A stretch of 64,000 nucleotides of DNA. It comes from Candidatus Pseudomonas phytovorans (GTDB lineage: Bacteria; Pseudomonadota; Gammaproteobacteria; Pseudomonadales; Pseudomonadaceae). A program made the translations under genes and the position numbers. Below the pieces are notes generated by a model. That model saw nothing but the letters and a program-made list of their open reading frames with translations, was not told where the DNA came from and did not search any database. The stretch is taken from the NCBI GenBank assembly GCA_029202525.1, contig CP119325.1:633001-697000 (forward strand), written 5' to 3'. Positions 35,439 to 43,560 of this stretch are shown piece after piece (position 1 is the stretch's first letter; each line of letters starts with the position of its first letter).

Positions 35439-35475
35439 CCGGCCTTTTCGCGGGCTTGTCACGCAAAGAGGCCGG
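35439..35475. repeat. Degenerate REP copy
   Basis: Partial REP with CCGGCCTTTTCGCGGGCTTG but a truncated right arm (TCACGCAAAGAGGCCGG). Confidence 0.6.
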
Positions 35476-35543
35476 TAATGCCAGCATCAATGTTGAGCCT
35501 TGTGCTCTGCGCCAGCCAACAGCCTGAAGGGGAAGTGCTCATG

Positions 35544-36806
35544 TCAGAAGGTGCCTTTGAGTGGGTATTCGATGATCAGGTAGATGCGGTCGATGTCATC
35601 GCCGGCCTGGGCCTGGTTGGCGCGATGGCTGACGTGGGAGAACGACAGGCTCAAGTCCTTGGCGGCACCTGACTGCACCACGTATTTCAGGTCGATGTCG
35701 CGTTCCCAGTGCTTGCCGCCTTGGCCGTACTGACCCACGTAGACACCGCCCGCCGGCGCATGGCTGCCGTCAATGCCACGGCCGCTGACGTAGCGCCCCA
35801 TCAGGCTCAGGCCGGGCACGCCGAGGGTGGCGAAGTTGAGGTCGTAGCGCAGTTGCCACGAACGCTCGCCCGGGCCGTTGAAGTCGGCGTATTTGATCGA
35901 GTTGGCCAGGTAGATGGAATCGCCGCCGACGAAGTCGAACGGGGTGTCGCCCTCGACTTTCTGGTAGGCCAGGCTTACCGCCTGGGCGCCGAAGCTGTAC
36001 TTGGCCAGCAGGCTGTAGGCGAGGGTGTCGATTGCCCCGGCGCTGGCGCTGCCCGTGTCGCGGGTCTTGTAAAGGTTGCCGTCCACGCGCCAGTTGCCAT
36101 CGGCCAGGTTCAGGTTGAGGTAGGCCTGGCGCCAGGTGTCTTCCAGCTGGCCGGCGTAAAGCGCAGCACCGAACGGGCCAGCGGGCGCGAAGGTGGCGCC
36201 GGCCAGGCTGATGGCCCGGTTGTGGGTGGTGGCACCGTAGCCGCTGAAGTCATCAAAGCTGGAGCTGTTGTCCTGGTTATTGAAGGCGGTGAAGCGCCCG
36301 GCCTGAAGGCGCCAGTCGGGCAGGTTGGTGTTCTCCACGAACCAGCCGGTGGCGTATTCCGGGTGCAAGCGTTTGTCGCCGGTGTCGAACACCGGGGTTT
36401 CCACCATCATCTCGCCGTAGCGCAGTTGGGTATTGCCCAGGCGCAGCTTCAGCGCTGCGCCGGCGCTGGAGTAGTCAGACTCGGCGCGGCCATCGCTGTC
36501 GCGTGGCAGCAGGCCGGTGCCGGCATGGCCACGGCCGCCGTCGAGCTTGAGGCCTAGAAAGCCATGGGCGTCGATACCCACGCCGACCAGGCCTTCGGTG
36601 AAGCCCGAGCGGACCTCGCCAATGAAACCCTGGGCCCATTCCTGGCGGTAGTTCTGGCCGCCGCCGGAGGGCGAGCGAAAGTCGCTGTGCAGGAAGTAGT
36701 TGCGGCTGAGCAGCGACCAGCCGGGTTCGTCAGCCTGGCTGAAAGCCGGGCAAAGGGCGAGGGTGGCGAGCAGGGCGCGGCCTGGTCCGGGGGTGGCGCG
36801 GATCAT
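35544..36806 (-). CDS. OprD-family outer-membrane porin
   Basis: A 420-residue porin with an N-terminal signal peptide (about 1-25, ending AFSQA) and an OprD barrel. Typical features are FLHSDFRSPSGGGQNYRQEW near the start, the loop region LPDWRLQAGRFTAFNNQDN and a C-terminal strand ending in an aromatic (LIIEYPLKGTF). OprD-family channels take up carboxylates, basic amino acids or aromatic acids; the substrate is not predictable. ATG 36806. It faces the amidohydrolase run tail-to-tail and could supply its substrate, but that is speculation. Confidence 0.9.
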   Translation of the reverse strand: MIRATPGPGRALLATLALCPAFSQADEPGWSLLSRNYFLHSDFRSPSGGGQNYRQEWAQGFIGEVRSGFTEGLVGVGIDAHGFLGLKLDGGRGHAGTGLLPRDSDGRAESDYSSAGAALKLRLGNTQLRYGEMMVETPVFDTGDKRLHPEYATGWFVENTNLPDWRLQAGRFTAFNNQDNSSSFDDFSGYGATTHNRAISLAGATFAPAGPFGAALYAGQLEDTWRQAYLNLNLADGNWRVDGNLYKTRDTGSASAGAIDTLAYSLLAKYSFGAQAVSLAYQKVEGDTPFDFVGGDSIYLANSIKYADFNGPGERSWQLRYDLNFATLGVPGLSLMGRYVSGRGIDGSHAPAGGVYVGQYGQGGKHWERDIDLKYVVQSGAAKDLSLSFSHVSHRANQAQAGDDIDRIYLIIEYPLKGTF

Positions 36807-36892
36807 GGGGGCTCCGGGGGTTATGATCCGGGACTGTGGAGCAAGGATAGGCCGGGAGTCTTGTAAGCGTGTGCTGGGAGGTTCTGCTTTAC

Positions 36893-37010
36893 CTGTGCCG
36901 GCCTCTTCGCGGGCGCGCCCGCTCCCACAGGATCACCACAGGCTCCGAACCCAGTGCAATACCTGTGGGAGCGGGCATGCCCGCGAAGAGGCCGGCACAG
37001 GCGTCAAGCC
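36893..37010. repeat. REP inverted pair with outer CCTGTGCCGG arms
   Basis: Inverted REP copies extended by an outer perfect CCTGTGCCGGCCTCTTCGCG arm and its inverse, covering nearly the whole gap between the porin gene and the LysR gene end. Confidence 0.85.
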
Positions 37011-37915
37011 ATGTCGCTGATCGCAAATTCCTCAGCCAGATGATCGATCAATGCCCGCACCGATGGCAGCAACCCCCGCCGCGACGGGAAGATTGCATGC
37101 ACGATGCCACACCGTGGATGCCACTCAGGCAGCAGTTCCACCAACCGCCCCGAAGCCAAATCCTCACGCACCGCCACTCGCGGCAAGTGCGCAATCCCAA
37201 CCCCGGCTACCACGAAATGGCGCAAGGCGAACAGGTCGTCAGTCACCATACGCGGCGTATGCGGGATGACGATGCTGCGGCTGTTATCCTCACCCTGGAA
37301 CAGCTCCCACTGGTACTCACGCTGGGCACTGCCCCAGTGCAGGCTCGGCAGCGTGCCGAGCAACTGCGGGTCGAAGCCTTTGGGCAGTTGCGCCAGGTAG
37401 TGCGGCTGGCCGACCAGGCACTGGGTGCTGTTGCTCAGCACCTTCATCACCATGTCGGTGTTCTCCAGCGGCGGAAAGCGCACCCGCAGGGCAAGGTCGA
37501 AGCCCTCGTGCAACAGGTCGACGCGGCGGTTGGTGCTCTCGATGAACAGCTCCACCTGTGGGTACTTGAGCATATAGCGGGTCAGCATCGGTCCGACCCA
37601 GGAGTTCAGCAGCGTGGTGGGGCAACTGATGCGTACCAGCCCGCGGGGCTCGCTGCGGTTGCGCTCGATGATCTCTGCCGCGCCCTCGGCTTCCACGCGC
37701 ATGGCCAGGCAGCGGTTGTAGTAGGCCTGACCGATCTCGGTCAGCGAGCAGTGCCTGCTTGTGCGATGCAGCAGGCGCACGCCAAGTCGGTCTTCAAGGT
37801 CGGCAATGCGCCGGCTGAGTTTCGACTTGGGCATGTCCAGCGCCCGCCCGGCCGGGGCGAAGCCGCCGTGCTCCACGACTTGGGTGAAGTAGTAGAGGGA
37901 GTTGAGGTCTTCCAA
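37004..37915 (-). CDS. LysR-family regulator divergent from ycaC copy 2
   Basis: A 303-residue LysR regulator of the AaeR/LrhA-like shape: winged helix LNSLYYFTQVVEHGGFAPAG, helix-turn-helix DMPKSKLSRRIADLEDRLGV. The start is TTG at 37915, with GGAG 8 nt upstream; no ATG gives a complete domain. Its ribosome site overlaps the CGTTC-N8-GAACG dyad, so it may repress itself and control ycaC copy 2, and the same dyad before ycaC copy 1 suggests a regulon of at least two genes. Confidence 0.88.
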   Translation of the reverse strand: MEDLNSLYYFTQVVEHGGFAPAGRALDMPKSKLSRRIADLEDRLGVRLLHRTSRHCSLTEIGQAYYNRCLAMRVEAEGAAEIIERNRSEPRGLVRISCPTTLLNSWVGPMLTRYMLKYPQVELFIESTNRRVDLLHEGFDLALRVRFPPLENTDMVMKVLSNSTQCLVGQPHYLAQLPKGFDPQLLGTLPSLHWGSAQREYQWELFQGEDNSRSIVIPHTPRMVTDDLFALRHFVVAGVGIAHLPRVAVREDLASGRLVELLPEWHPRCGIVHAIFPSRRGLLPSVRALIDHLAEEFAISDMA

Positions 37916-37919
37916 TGAT

Positions 37920-37937
37920 CGTTCTCCAAACGGAACG
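37920..37937. promoter_or_regulatory. LysR-like dyad CGTTC-N8-GAACG between lysR and ycaC copy 2
   Basis: Perfect 5-bp inverted repeat CGTTC (37920-37924) and GAACG (37933-37937) with the same CTAA following as at 30866. It touches the LysR ribosome site. The next 100 bp to ycaC copy 2 resemble those before copy 1, including TTTTAATC and CCCATCAACGCGAAACACCC. Confidence 0.65.
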
Positions 37938-38050
37938 CTAAGGACGGTTTTCGCAGTCTAGTGCAGCAAAGGTGATGATTTTAATCTGTGCCCATCAACG
38001 CGAAACACCCCGAATTGCTGAAAAATTCATAACCCTTAGGAGCACAGACC

Positions 38051-38680
38051 ATGAGCAAATTCACCTACAACCGCCTGAACAAAGACGACGCCGCTGTACT
38101 GCTGGTCGACCACCAGGCTGGCCTGCTGTCGCTGGTGCGCGACATCGAGCCGGACAAGTTCAAGAACAACGTGCTGGCCCTGGCTGACTTGGCCAAGTTC
38201 TTCAACCTGCCGACCATTCTCACCACCAGCTTCGAGCAAGGCCCCAACGGCCCGCTGGTGCCAGAGCTGAAAGCGCTGTTCCCGGATGCGCCGTACATCG
38301 CTCGCCCTGGCCAGATCAACGCCTGGGACAACGAAGATTTCGTGAAGGCGGTGAAGGCCACTGGCAAGAAGCAGCTGATCATTGCGGGTGTGGTGACTGA
38401 GGTTTGCGTAGCCTTTCCGGCCCTGGCGGCCCTGGAAGAAGAGTTCGATGTGTTCGTGGTGACCGATGCTTCCGGCACCTTCAACGAAATGACCCGCGAT
38501 GCTGCCCATGACCGCATGAGCCAGGCGGGGGCGCAGATGATGACTTGGTTTGGTGTGGCCTGTGAGCTGCACCGCGACTGGCGCAACGATGTGGAAGGGC
38601 TGGCGGCGCTGTGCTCGAACCATATTCCGGATTATCGCAACCTGATGACCAGCTATAACGCGTTGACTGCGGGTAAGTAA
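38051..38680 (+). CDS. YcaC-type isochorismatase-like hydrolase, copy 2
   Basis: A 209-residue YcaC homologue nearly identical to copy 1 (30977-31606), with Asp20 and Cys119 in the same places. The changes cluster at the N-terminus and in the last 20 residues. ATG 38051 with TTAGGAGC upstream, the same spacing as copy 1. The matching leader and dyad show that the duplication included control DNA. Divergent LysR gene; strong terminator 20 bp after the stop. Confidence 0.92.
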   Translation: MSKFTYNRLNKDDAAVLLVDHQAGLLSLVRDIEPDKFKNNVLALADLAKFFNLPTILTTSFEQGPNGPLVPELKALFPDAPYIARPGQINAWDNEDFVKAVKATGKKQLIIAGVVTEVCVAFPALAALEEEFDVFVVTDASGTFNEMTRDAAHDRMSQAGAQMMTWFGVACELHRDWRNDVEGLAALCSNHIPDYRNLMTSYNALTAGK

Positions 38681-38699
38681 CAGCCCGGTAGTTGTGTGC

Positions 38700-38738
38700 A
38701 AAAAGGCCGGCTCCCTTGGTAGGGGGCTGGCCTTTTTT
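38700..38738 (+). terminator. Rho-independent terminator of ycaC copy 2
   Basis: AAAAAGGCCGGC... pairs with ...GGCTGGCCTTTTTT; stem of about 12 bp with a T-run, 20 bp after the stop codon. Confidence 0.9.
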
Positions 38739-38757
38739 GTTGCGCTTTGTTCCAGCC

Positions 38758-38951
38758 GTTGACCTTTATTGATAGCGTTGCTAGCGTTTCACCTGAGTGC
38801 GAAGCCAGTTGTCATTCAGCGGCAGTAACTGGATCAGGAACCCCGTCGATGGCTGAATCATCAGCGTCGGGTGAGACCTCCACACCCCGGCTTGAGGGCG
38901 TGCATATGAATATCAAGCACTTGAGGGGCCACTGGAAACAGTGGCCCTTTT
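38758..38951 (+). ncRNA. Candidate small RNA ending in a GAAA-loop terminator
   Basis: An orphan hairpin GGGCCACTG-GAAA-CAGTGGCCC at 38926-38947, followed by TTTTCTG, looks like a terminator although no gene ends just before it. A promoter-like TTGACC (38759) with a weak TAGCGT about 17 bp downstream lies 140 bp earlier. No convincing reading frame is in between; a short frame starting ATGAATATCAAGCAC overlaps the hairpin. A small RNA is possible, not demonstrated. Confidence 0.3.
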
Positions 38952-38987
38952 CTGTGGTTGGTACTGATATTTGCGTCGCCACGGACT

Positions 38988-39020
38988 CTGTGGGAGCGGG
39001 TTCACCCGCGAAGAGGCCGG
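38988..39020. repeat. Single REP copy
   Basis: One REP copy (GTGGGAGCGGGTTCACCCGC) without a partner, at the end of the DUF6124-like gene. Confidence 0.75.
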
Positions 39021-39030
39021 TAAAGGCGAT

Positions 39031-39324
39031 TCAATTTATAGGCTGTGACTCAATACCATCCAGCAATGCCTCAACCAACCCTTCTGCCATTTCGAGTGCA
39101 TTCAGGTTGCTCCAGAACAGGCTTTTGCCTGTGTCATCCAGATGCTCCAAGGCTTTGTAGCCACAGTCATAGGCACCGCGCAGGTACTGGGCGACATGTA
39201 CCAGGGCATCGTGGGCGGAGACGCCCGGGTTTACGGTGAACAATGGGGGGTGGCCGGCATCGCAGCGGCTGAAAGGGCGTTGGGTGGTGTCGGGGAGGGG
39301 TGGATCGGGGACGATTCTCTTCAT
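39031..39324 (-). CDS. DUF6124-like small hypothetical protein
   Basis: A 97-residue protein: N-terminal low-complexity Pro-rich stretch (PDPPLPDTTQRP), then FTVNPGVSAHDALVHVAQYL and a C-terminal helix LFWSNLNALEMAEGLVEALLD. The pattern resembles the DUF6124/DUF3077-like proteins common and variable in pseudomonads; function unknown. ATG 39324 with GGAGAAGG upstream. Its leader contains long inverted repeats (39378-39452). Confidence 0.7.
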   Translation of the reverse strand: MKRIVPDPPLPDTTQRPFSRCDAGHPPLFTVNPGVSAHDALVHVAQYLRGAYDCGYKALEHLDDTGKSLFWSNLNALEMAEGLVEALLDGIESQPIN

Positions 39325-39686
39325 GGCAATTCCTTCTCCAGAAATGAACTGCAACCACCCGTTTCCACGCAGAAGGCGGCAGTTGTACGCGAGGTGGAAA
39401 ACCGGGGAGAAGGCAAGCCGGTAGGCCAAAAGGCCACACGCGCACAACTGCCATTACGGCAGTCCTTCATCACATCCGGGTTTCCACACCCGATCGCTGA
39501 ACCGACAGCGACCCGGTTAGCCTAGAGAGCAGGCCTTCCCCGGACAATCAGACGGGCGTCGACACGGTGTGTAGGATAATTCTTCAGGTAATACACTTAG
39601 GTAGGAAATGACTTGGAAGCGAGTAGGAAGGTTCTGAGAATCCTGTCCGCGTGATGGCAGCAAGGTGTCCGCCGATAGGTTGTCAG
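39325..39686. other. Gene-free interval with long inverted repeats
   Basis: No credible gene. GGCAGTTGTACGCG (39378-39391) pairs with CGCGCACAACTGCC (39439-39452) with one mismatch, and a small GGCCAAAAGGCC hairpin lies inside. This could be the structured leader of the DUF6124-like transcript. The right half (39500-39686) is unremarkable. Confidence 0.6.
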
Positions 39687-39955
39687 TGCCTGTGAGATCG
39701 AGCGCCGCCCGCGCGGCGCTTCGCGGGGCAAGCCCGCTCCCACATTTGTTTCGGGCCAATTATTCCTGAGGCATTGGCGCGCGGCCCCTTGTTTGTTCCA
39801 TTCGATATCGCATGTTGCGCAGTTGCTTATCATCCATCTCCAGCCATGCGCCAAGGGTGCGCGCGCCAATGGAGGCAGGAGAGACTGGCCCGAAACAAAT
39901 GTGGGAGCGGGCTTGCCCCGCGAAGCGCCGCGCGGGCGGCGCTCGATCTCACAGG
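39687..39955. repeat. Large palindromic element with 71-bp perfect inverted repeats
   Basis: 39687-39757 is the exact reverse complement of 39885-39955 (71 of 71). Inside, 39771-39790 and 39851-39870 form a second inverted pair (18 of 20). The 60-bp centre has no coding frame of note. The arms include a REP-like core (GGGCAAGCCCGCTCCCACA) but extend well beyond it (to GCGCCGCCCGCGCGGCGC). It may be a non-autonomous mobile element or a hypertrophied REP pair. Confidence 0.8.
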
Positions 39956-39988
39956 CGCTACAACCCTCACGGCATGCACCAAACGGCC

Positions 39989-41776
39989 TTAATCCGCATC
40001 CGAATCAAACAACCGCTCCAATTCCACCCGTGCCTCCTTGGCCGTCTGCATCACCTTGGCCCGGTCATCACGCACCTGCCCCTGGGCCACCAGCACCTCC
40101 TCGTCATGCTGGGTAAACCGTGCAATCCGGTCCGCCGCCTGTTCATCGCTCAAGCCCAACCCCACCAGCGCCCGGCGGGTCATCTCCAGGCTGGAGTAGA
40201 ACGTCTCGCGAATCGGCTCGGCGCCTGCATCCACCAACTTGTGCACATGCTGGCGGTTACGTGCCCGGGCCAGCACCTTCAGGTGCGGGTACAGGCGTTT
40301 CACCCGCTCTGCGGTATGAATGGCAGCTTCAGGGTCGTCGATGGTAATGATGAAGTACTCCGCTTCACCCACCTTGGCCGCATGCAGCACTTCCGGGCGC
40401 AGCGGGTCGCCGTAAAACACCGGTACCTGTTCGAACATCCGCGTCATCTCGATGGTGTCCACCGAGGTTTCCAGGGCAATGAACGGGATTTTCTGCGCCC
40501 GCAGAATGCGCGCGACGATCTGACCCATGCGGCCCATGCCGACAATCACCACCCGCGGCGTATCCGTCTGGATCTGCTTGTACTGTTCTGGCACCTCACG
40601 CACCGGCTGCGGGCGTTTGAGGGCGCGGGCGCAACCCAGCATCAACAATGGGGTAATGGCCATCGACAGGGTAATGGTCAGCAGCAGCAGGTCGTAGGTC
40701 TGGGTGTCGAACAAGCCTTGGTCCTTGCCCAGCTTGAACACCACGAAGGCAAACTCGCCACCGGCCGCCAGCACCATGCCCAGGCGCAGGGCGCTGGCGC
40801 TGTTCAGGCCACCGACCAGGCGCCCGACGCCTACCAGCAGCATCAGCTTTACCGCCACCAGCAGCAGGGTCAGGCCCAGCACCACCAGCGGCATTTCCAG
40901 CAGCAAACTCAGGTTGGCGCCCATGCCCACGCTGATGAAAAACAGCCCCAGCAGCAGGCCCTTGAACGGCTCGATCTGCGATTCAAGCTCGTGGCGGTAT
41001 TCCGAGTCGGCCAGCAGCAGGCCGGCGAGGAAGGCGCCAAGGGCCATGGAGATGCCGGCTTCTTCCATCAGCCAGGCCGTGCCGATCACCACCAGCAGCG
41101 CGGTGGCAGTGGACACTTCCGGCAGGCCGGTGCGGGCCACGGTGCGGAACACCGGGCGCAGCAAGTAGCGGCCGCCGACAATCACCACAGCGATGCTGGC
41201 GAAAACCTTCAGACCGTGTTGCAGGCTGTCGCCGTGGCTGGTGTCCGGGCCACTGGCGGCCAGCAGCGGTACCAGGGCGATCAGCGGGATGGCGGCAATG
41301 TCCTGGAACAGCAGGATGGCAAACGCCAGGCGCCCGTGGGGGGCGTTCAGCTGCTTGCTCTCGGCCAGGCTCTGCAGGCCCAGAGCGGTGGACGAAAGCG
41401 CCAGGCCCAGGCCGAGCACGATGGCTGCCGGCAGTGTCTGGCTGAAGCCGAACAGGGCAATGGCACCGATCAGCGCGCCGGTCAGCAGCACCTGGGCGGT
41501 ACCGACACCGAACACCGATTTGCGCATCAGCCACAGGCGTTTGGGCGAAAGCTCCAGGCCGATGATGAACAGCAGCAGCACCACGCCCAGCTCGGAAATG
41601 TGCGCCACACTTTCCGTGTCGCGGATCAGGCCAAGCGCTTGCGGGCCGATGGCTACACCGGCCAGCAGGTAGCCGAGCACAGCGCCCAGTTGCAGGCGCT
41701 TGGCCAGGGGGACGGCGACGACGGCGGCCAGTAGAAAGATCACCGCGGTTTGCAGAAGGCTGCCTTCGTGTGGCAT
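39989..41776 (-). CDS. KefB/KefC-like cation:proton antiporter (CPA2)
   Basis: A 595-residue antiporter. Residues about 1-380 are a CPA2 membrane domain with about 12 helices, including GYLLAGVAIGPQALGLI and LLLFIIGLELSPKRLW. Residues about 400-520 are a TrkA-N/RCK nucleotide-binding domain (RVVIVGMGRMGQIVARILRA). A C-terminal helical tail follows. Glutathione-gated KefB/KefC proteins exchange K+ for H+ during electrophile stress; the central helices and RCK fit that group, although the glutathione site is not verified. I start at ATG 41776, with GGAG 9 nt upstream, rather than an ATG 15 bases earlier with no ribosome site. Confidence 0.88.
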   Translation of the reverse strand: MPHEGSLLQTAVIFLLAAVVAVPLAKRLQLGAVLGYLLAGVAIGPQALGLIRDTESVAHISELGVVLLLFIIGLELSPKRLWLMRKSVFGVGTAQVLLTGALIGAIALFGFSQTLPAAIVLGLGLALSSTALGLQSLAESKQLNAPHGRLAFAILLFQDIAAIPLIALVPLLAASGPDTSHGDSLQHGLKVFASIAVVIVGGRYLLRPVFRTVARTGLPEVSTATALLVVIGTAWLMEEAGISMALGAFLAGLLLADSEYRHELESQIEPFKGLLLGLFFISVGMGANLSLLLEMPLVVLGLTLLLVAVKLMLLVGVGRLVGGLNSASALRLGMVLAAGGEFAFVVFKLGKDQGLFDTQTYDLLLLTITLSMAITPLLMLGCARALKRPQPVREVPEQYKQIQTDTPRVVIVGMGRMGQIVARILRAQKIPFIALETSVDTIEMTRMFEQVPVFYGDPLRPEVLHAAKVGEAEYFIITIDDPEAAIHTAERVKRLYPHLKVLARARNRQHVHKLVDAGAEPIRETFYSSLEMTRRALVGLGLSDEQAADRIARFTQHDEEVLVAQGQVRDDRAKVMQTAKEARVELERLFDSDAD

Positions 41777-41905
41777 TGGCTCGTACTCCATGAGCTGCCG
41801 GGGCAGCGTTTGAACAGTTTGGCCGACGATTCTGAGGGGCGCTGTCTGCTCAGACAATCTGCTGTAGGGAAGAAAGATTGTCTCGGGATAGGTGACAGTC
41901 TGGGC

Positions 41906-41998
41906 TGGCCTCTTCGCGGGCATGCCCGCTCCCACAGGTATTGCGCAGATTTTGAGGCCTATGTTGTCCATGTGGGAGCGGGCGCGACCGCGAAGAGA
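41906..41998. repeat. REP inverted pair
   Basis: Inverted REP copies between the antiporter and the GlxA-type regulator; right copy slightly altered (GGGCGCGACCGCG). Confidence 0.8.
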
Positions 41999-42013
41999 GC
42001 AACGCAGTTTTAA

Positions 42014-42988
42014 CTATTCACCACCACCAAACTGCGCCCGATACTGCGCTGGCGTCATGCCAATGCGCTCGCAGAACACCTTCCTCATATGCCGGTCGCT
42101 GCCAAACCCGCACTGCGCCGCCACCACCTTCAGCGGCAGGTCGCCGCATTCAAGCAGCTTGCGCGCCCGGTCGATACGCGCATTCTGCAGGTACTGCAGC
42201 GGGGTAATTCCTACTTCCCGCTGAAACGTGCGGGCGAAATTACGGCTGCTCATGGCCACCAGGTCGGCCATTTTCTGCACGGTGAACACCTGCTCGATGT
42301 GGTCGACGATGTACGCCTGCACCCGGGCAATCGGCGAATCATCACGCGGCACCGCAGCCAGCAACGGCCCGTAAGGTGTTTGCCCACCTTGGCGATGGCG
42401 GGCGACCAACAGCACCTTTGCCACTTCCAGGGCCAGCGCCTTGCCGTGGTCCTCGGCCACCACCGCCAGCGCCAGGTCGATCCCTGCGGTAATCCCGCCC
42501 GAGGTGATCAGGCAGCGGTCGATCACGTAGATCTGCTCGGTCTCGACCTTGGCCTCAGGGAACGCCCGCGCCAGGCGCTCTACATAGTTCCAGTGCGTGG
42601 TGCAGCGGTAGCCGTCCAGCAACCCGGCCCGCCCCAGCAGAAATACCCCGGTGCAGATGGCACCAAAGCGCCGGGCACTGCGCACCGCCTGTGGCAACCA
42701 GCGCTCCAGCGCTGGCACGGCGATGTCATACGCGCCGGGGCCGCCGGGCACCAGCAACAGGTCGACGGCTTCAGGCAAGTCTTCCAGGCGCAGGTCTGCC
42801 ACCACCTTCAGCCCGCATGAACCGCGCACCGCTGCTTGCCCTTCGGCCAGGGTGAGCAGCCGGTATTGCCGATCTGCCGGCAAAAACCGGTTGGCGATGG
42901 CAAATGCATCCAACGGGCCGGTGACGTCCAGCAACAGCACGTCGTTGAACAGCACCATGGCCACGGTGCGGTGAGCGGTTACCTGCAT
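42014..42988 (-). CDS. GlxA-type AraC regulator (DJ-1/PfpI domain plus HTH)
   Basis: A 324-residue regulator. The N-terminal two thirds resemble the DJ-1/PfpI fold (VDLLLVPGGPG, FGAICTGVFLLGRAGLLDG with the nucleophile-elbow Cys, no sign that it is catalytic). The C-terminal AraC pair includes VQKMADLVAMSSRNFARTFQ and LKVVAAQCGFGSDRHMRKVF. GlxA-like regulators control arginine, betaine and carnitine catabolism in pseudomonads; target and effector are unknown here. ATG 42988 gives MQVTAHRTVAMVLFNDVLLL; a TTG 30 bases upstream is an alternative. It is divergent from a short AraC gene. Confidence 0.85.
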   Translation of the reverse strand: MQVTAHRTVAMVLFNDVLLLDVTGPLDAFAIANRFLPADRQYRLLTLAEGQAAVRGSCGLKVVADLRLEDLPEAVDLLLVPGGPGAYDIAVPALERWLPQAVRSARRFGAICTGVFLLGRAGLLDGYRCTTHWNYVERLARAFPEAKVETEQIYVIDRCLITSGGITAGIDLALAVVAEDHGKALALEVAKVLLVARHRQGGQTPYGPLLAAVPRDDSPIARVQAYIVDHIEQVFTVQKMADLVAMSSRNFARTFQREVGITPLQYLQNARIDRARKLLECGDLPLKVVAAQCGFGSDRHMRKVFCERIGMTPAQYRAQFGGGE

Positions 42989-43125
42989 ACGTCGTCGCTC
43001 GTTAGCTGAATACAACACGCATATTAAGGCATCCAGCGGCCCACAATTAAGAACAATTCAGGTTTGGCTCAGGACTTTGTCATGTGCCGGGGGCGAGACT
43101 TTCTGCATTCAACAGGAGAGTCGCC

Positions 43126-43488
43126 ATGCACCCCGGCACGCCCCAGGAGCCGCTGCAAACCCCCGGCGCATTGACGCCCGCACGCTTGCGCCAGGCCAAG
43201 GAACTGATGCTGCGCAGCTCGCTGTCGATCATCGAGATCGCTGGCGTGTGCAACCTCACCCGCAGCCATTTCTCCCGTGCCTTCAAGGTCAACACTGGCC
43301 TCTCGCCCCAGGCCTGGCGCCTGCTGGCGCGTATGGAAAAGGCCAAGCGCCTGCTCGCCACCGAGGCACCGATCACCCATGTGAGCCTGGAGTGCGGCTT
43401 TTGCGACCAGGCCCATTTCACCCGCGCCTTCAGCCGCCTGGTTGGCCAGCCGCCCAAGGCCTGGCGCCAGGCGCAGGCGATTGCTTAA
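43126..43488 (+). CDS. Short AraC-family protein (DNA-binding domain only)
   Basis: A 120-residue protein that is essentially just the AraC double helix-turn-helix: IIEIAGVCNLTRSHFSRAFK and ITHVSLECGFCDQAHFTRAF. No effector domain. ATG 43126 with CAGGAGAG upstream; an upstream in-frame ATG adds 14 residues without a ribosome site. SoxS/MarA-like regulators of this size act without a ligand and are controlled by their amount. It is 72 bp upstream of ycaC copy 3 in the same direction, probably its activator. Confidence 0.83.
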   Translation: MHPGTPQEPLQTPGALTPARLRQAKELMLRSSLSIIEIAGVCNLTRSHFSRAFKVNTGLSPQAWRLLARMEKAKRLLATEAPITHVSLECGFCDQAHFTRAFSRLVGQPPKAWRQAQAIA

Positions 43489-43560
43489 GCCGAATCTATC
43501 CACCGGTATAAGCCCTTGCGGACAGTGCCGGCCCGTATTCCCAACCCAAGGAGTCACCCC

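Noticed and set aside
38747..39160. 137-codon frame downstream of ycaC copy 2
   Set aside because: It runs through a terminator hairpin and a REP copy; composition is Ser-rich and no domain is visible.
39774..39992. Short coding frame inside the 71-bp inverted repeat element
   Set aside because: The frame is created by the palindrome arms and has no ribosome site; the translation has no family resemblance.
39812..41734. 640-codon open frame antisense to the Kef-like antiporter
   Set aside because: Gln/His-rich composition mirrors the reverse strand of a membrane protein; no ribosome site or domain.
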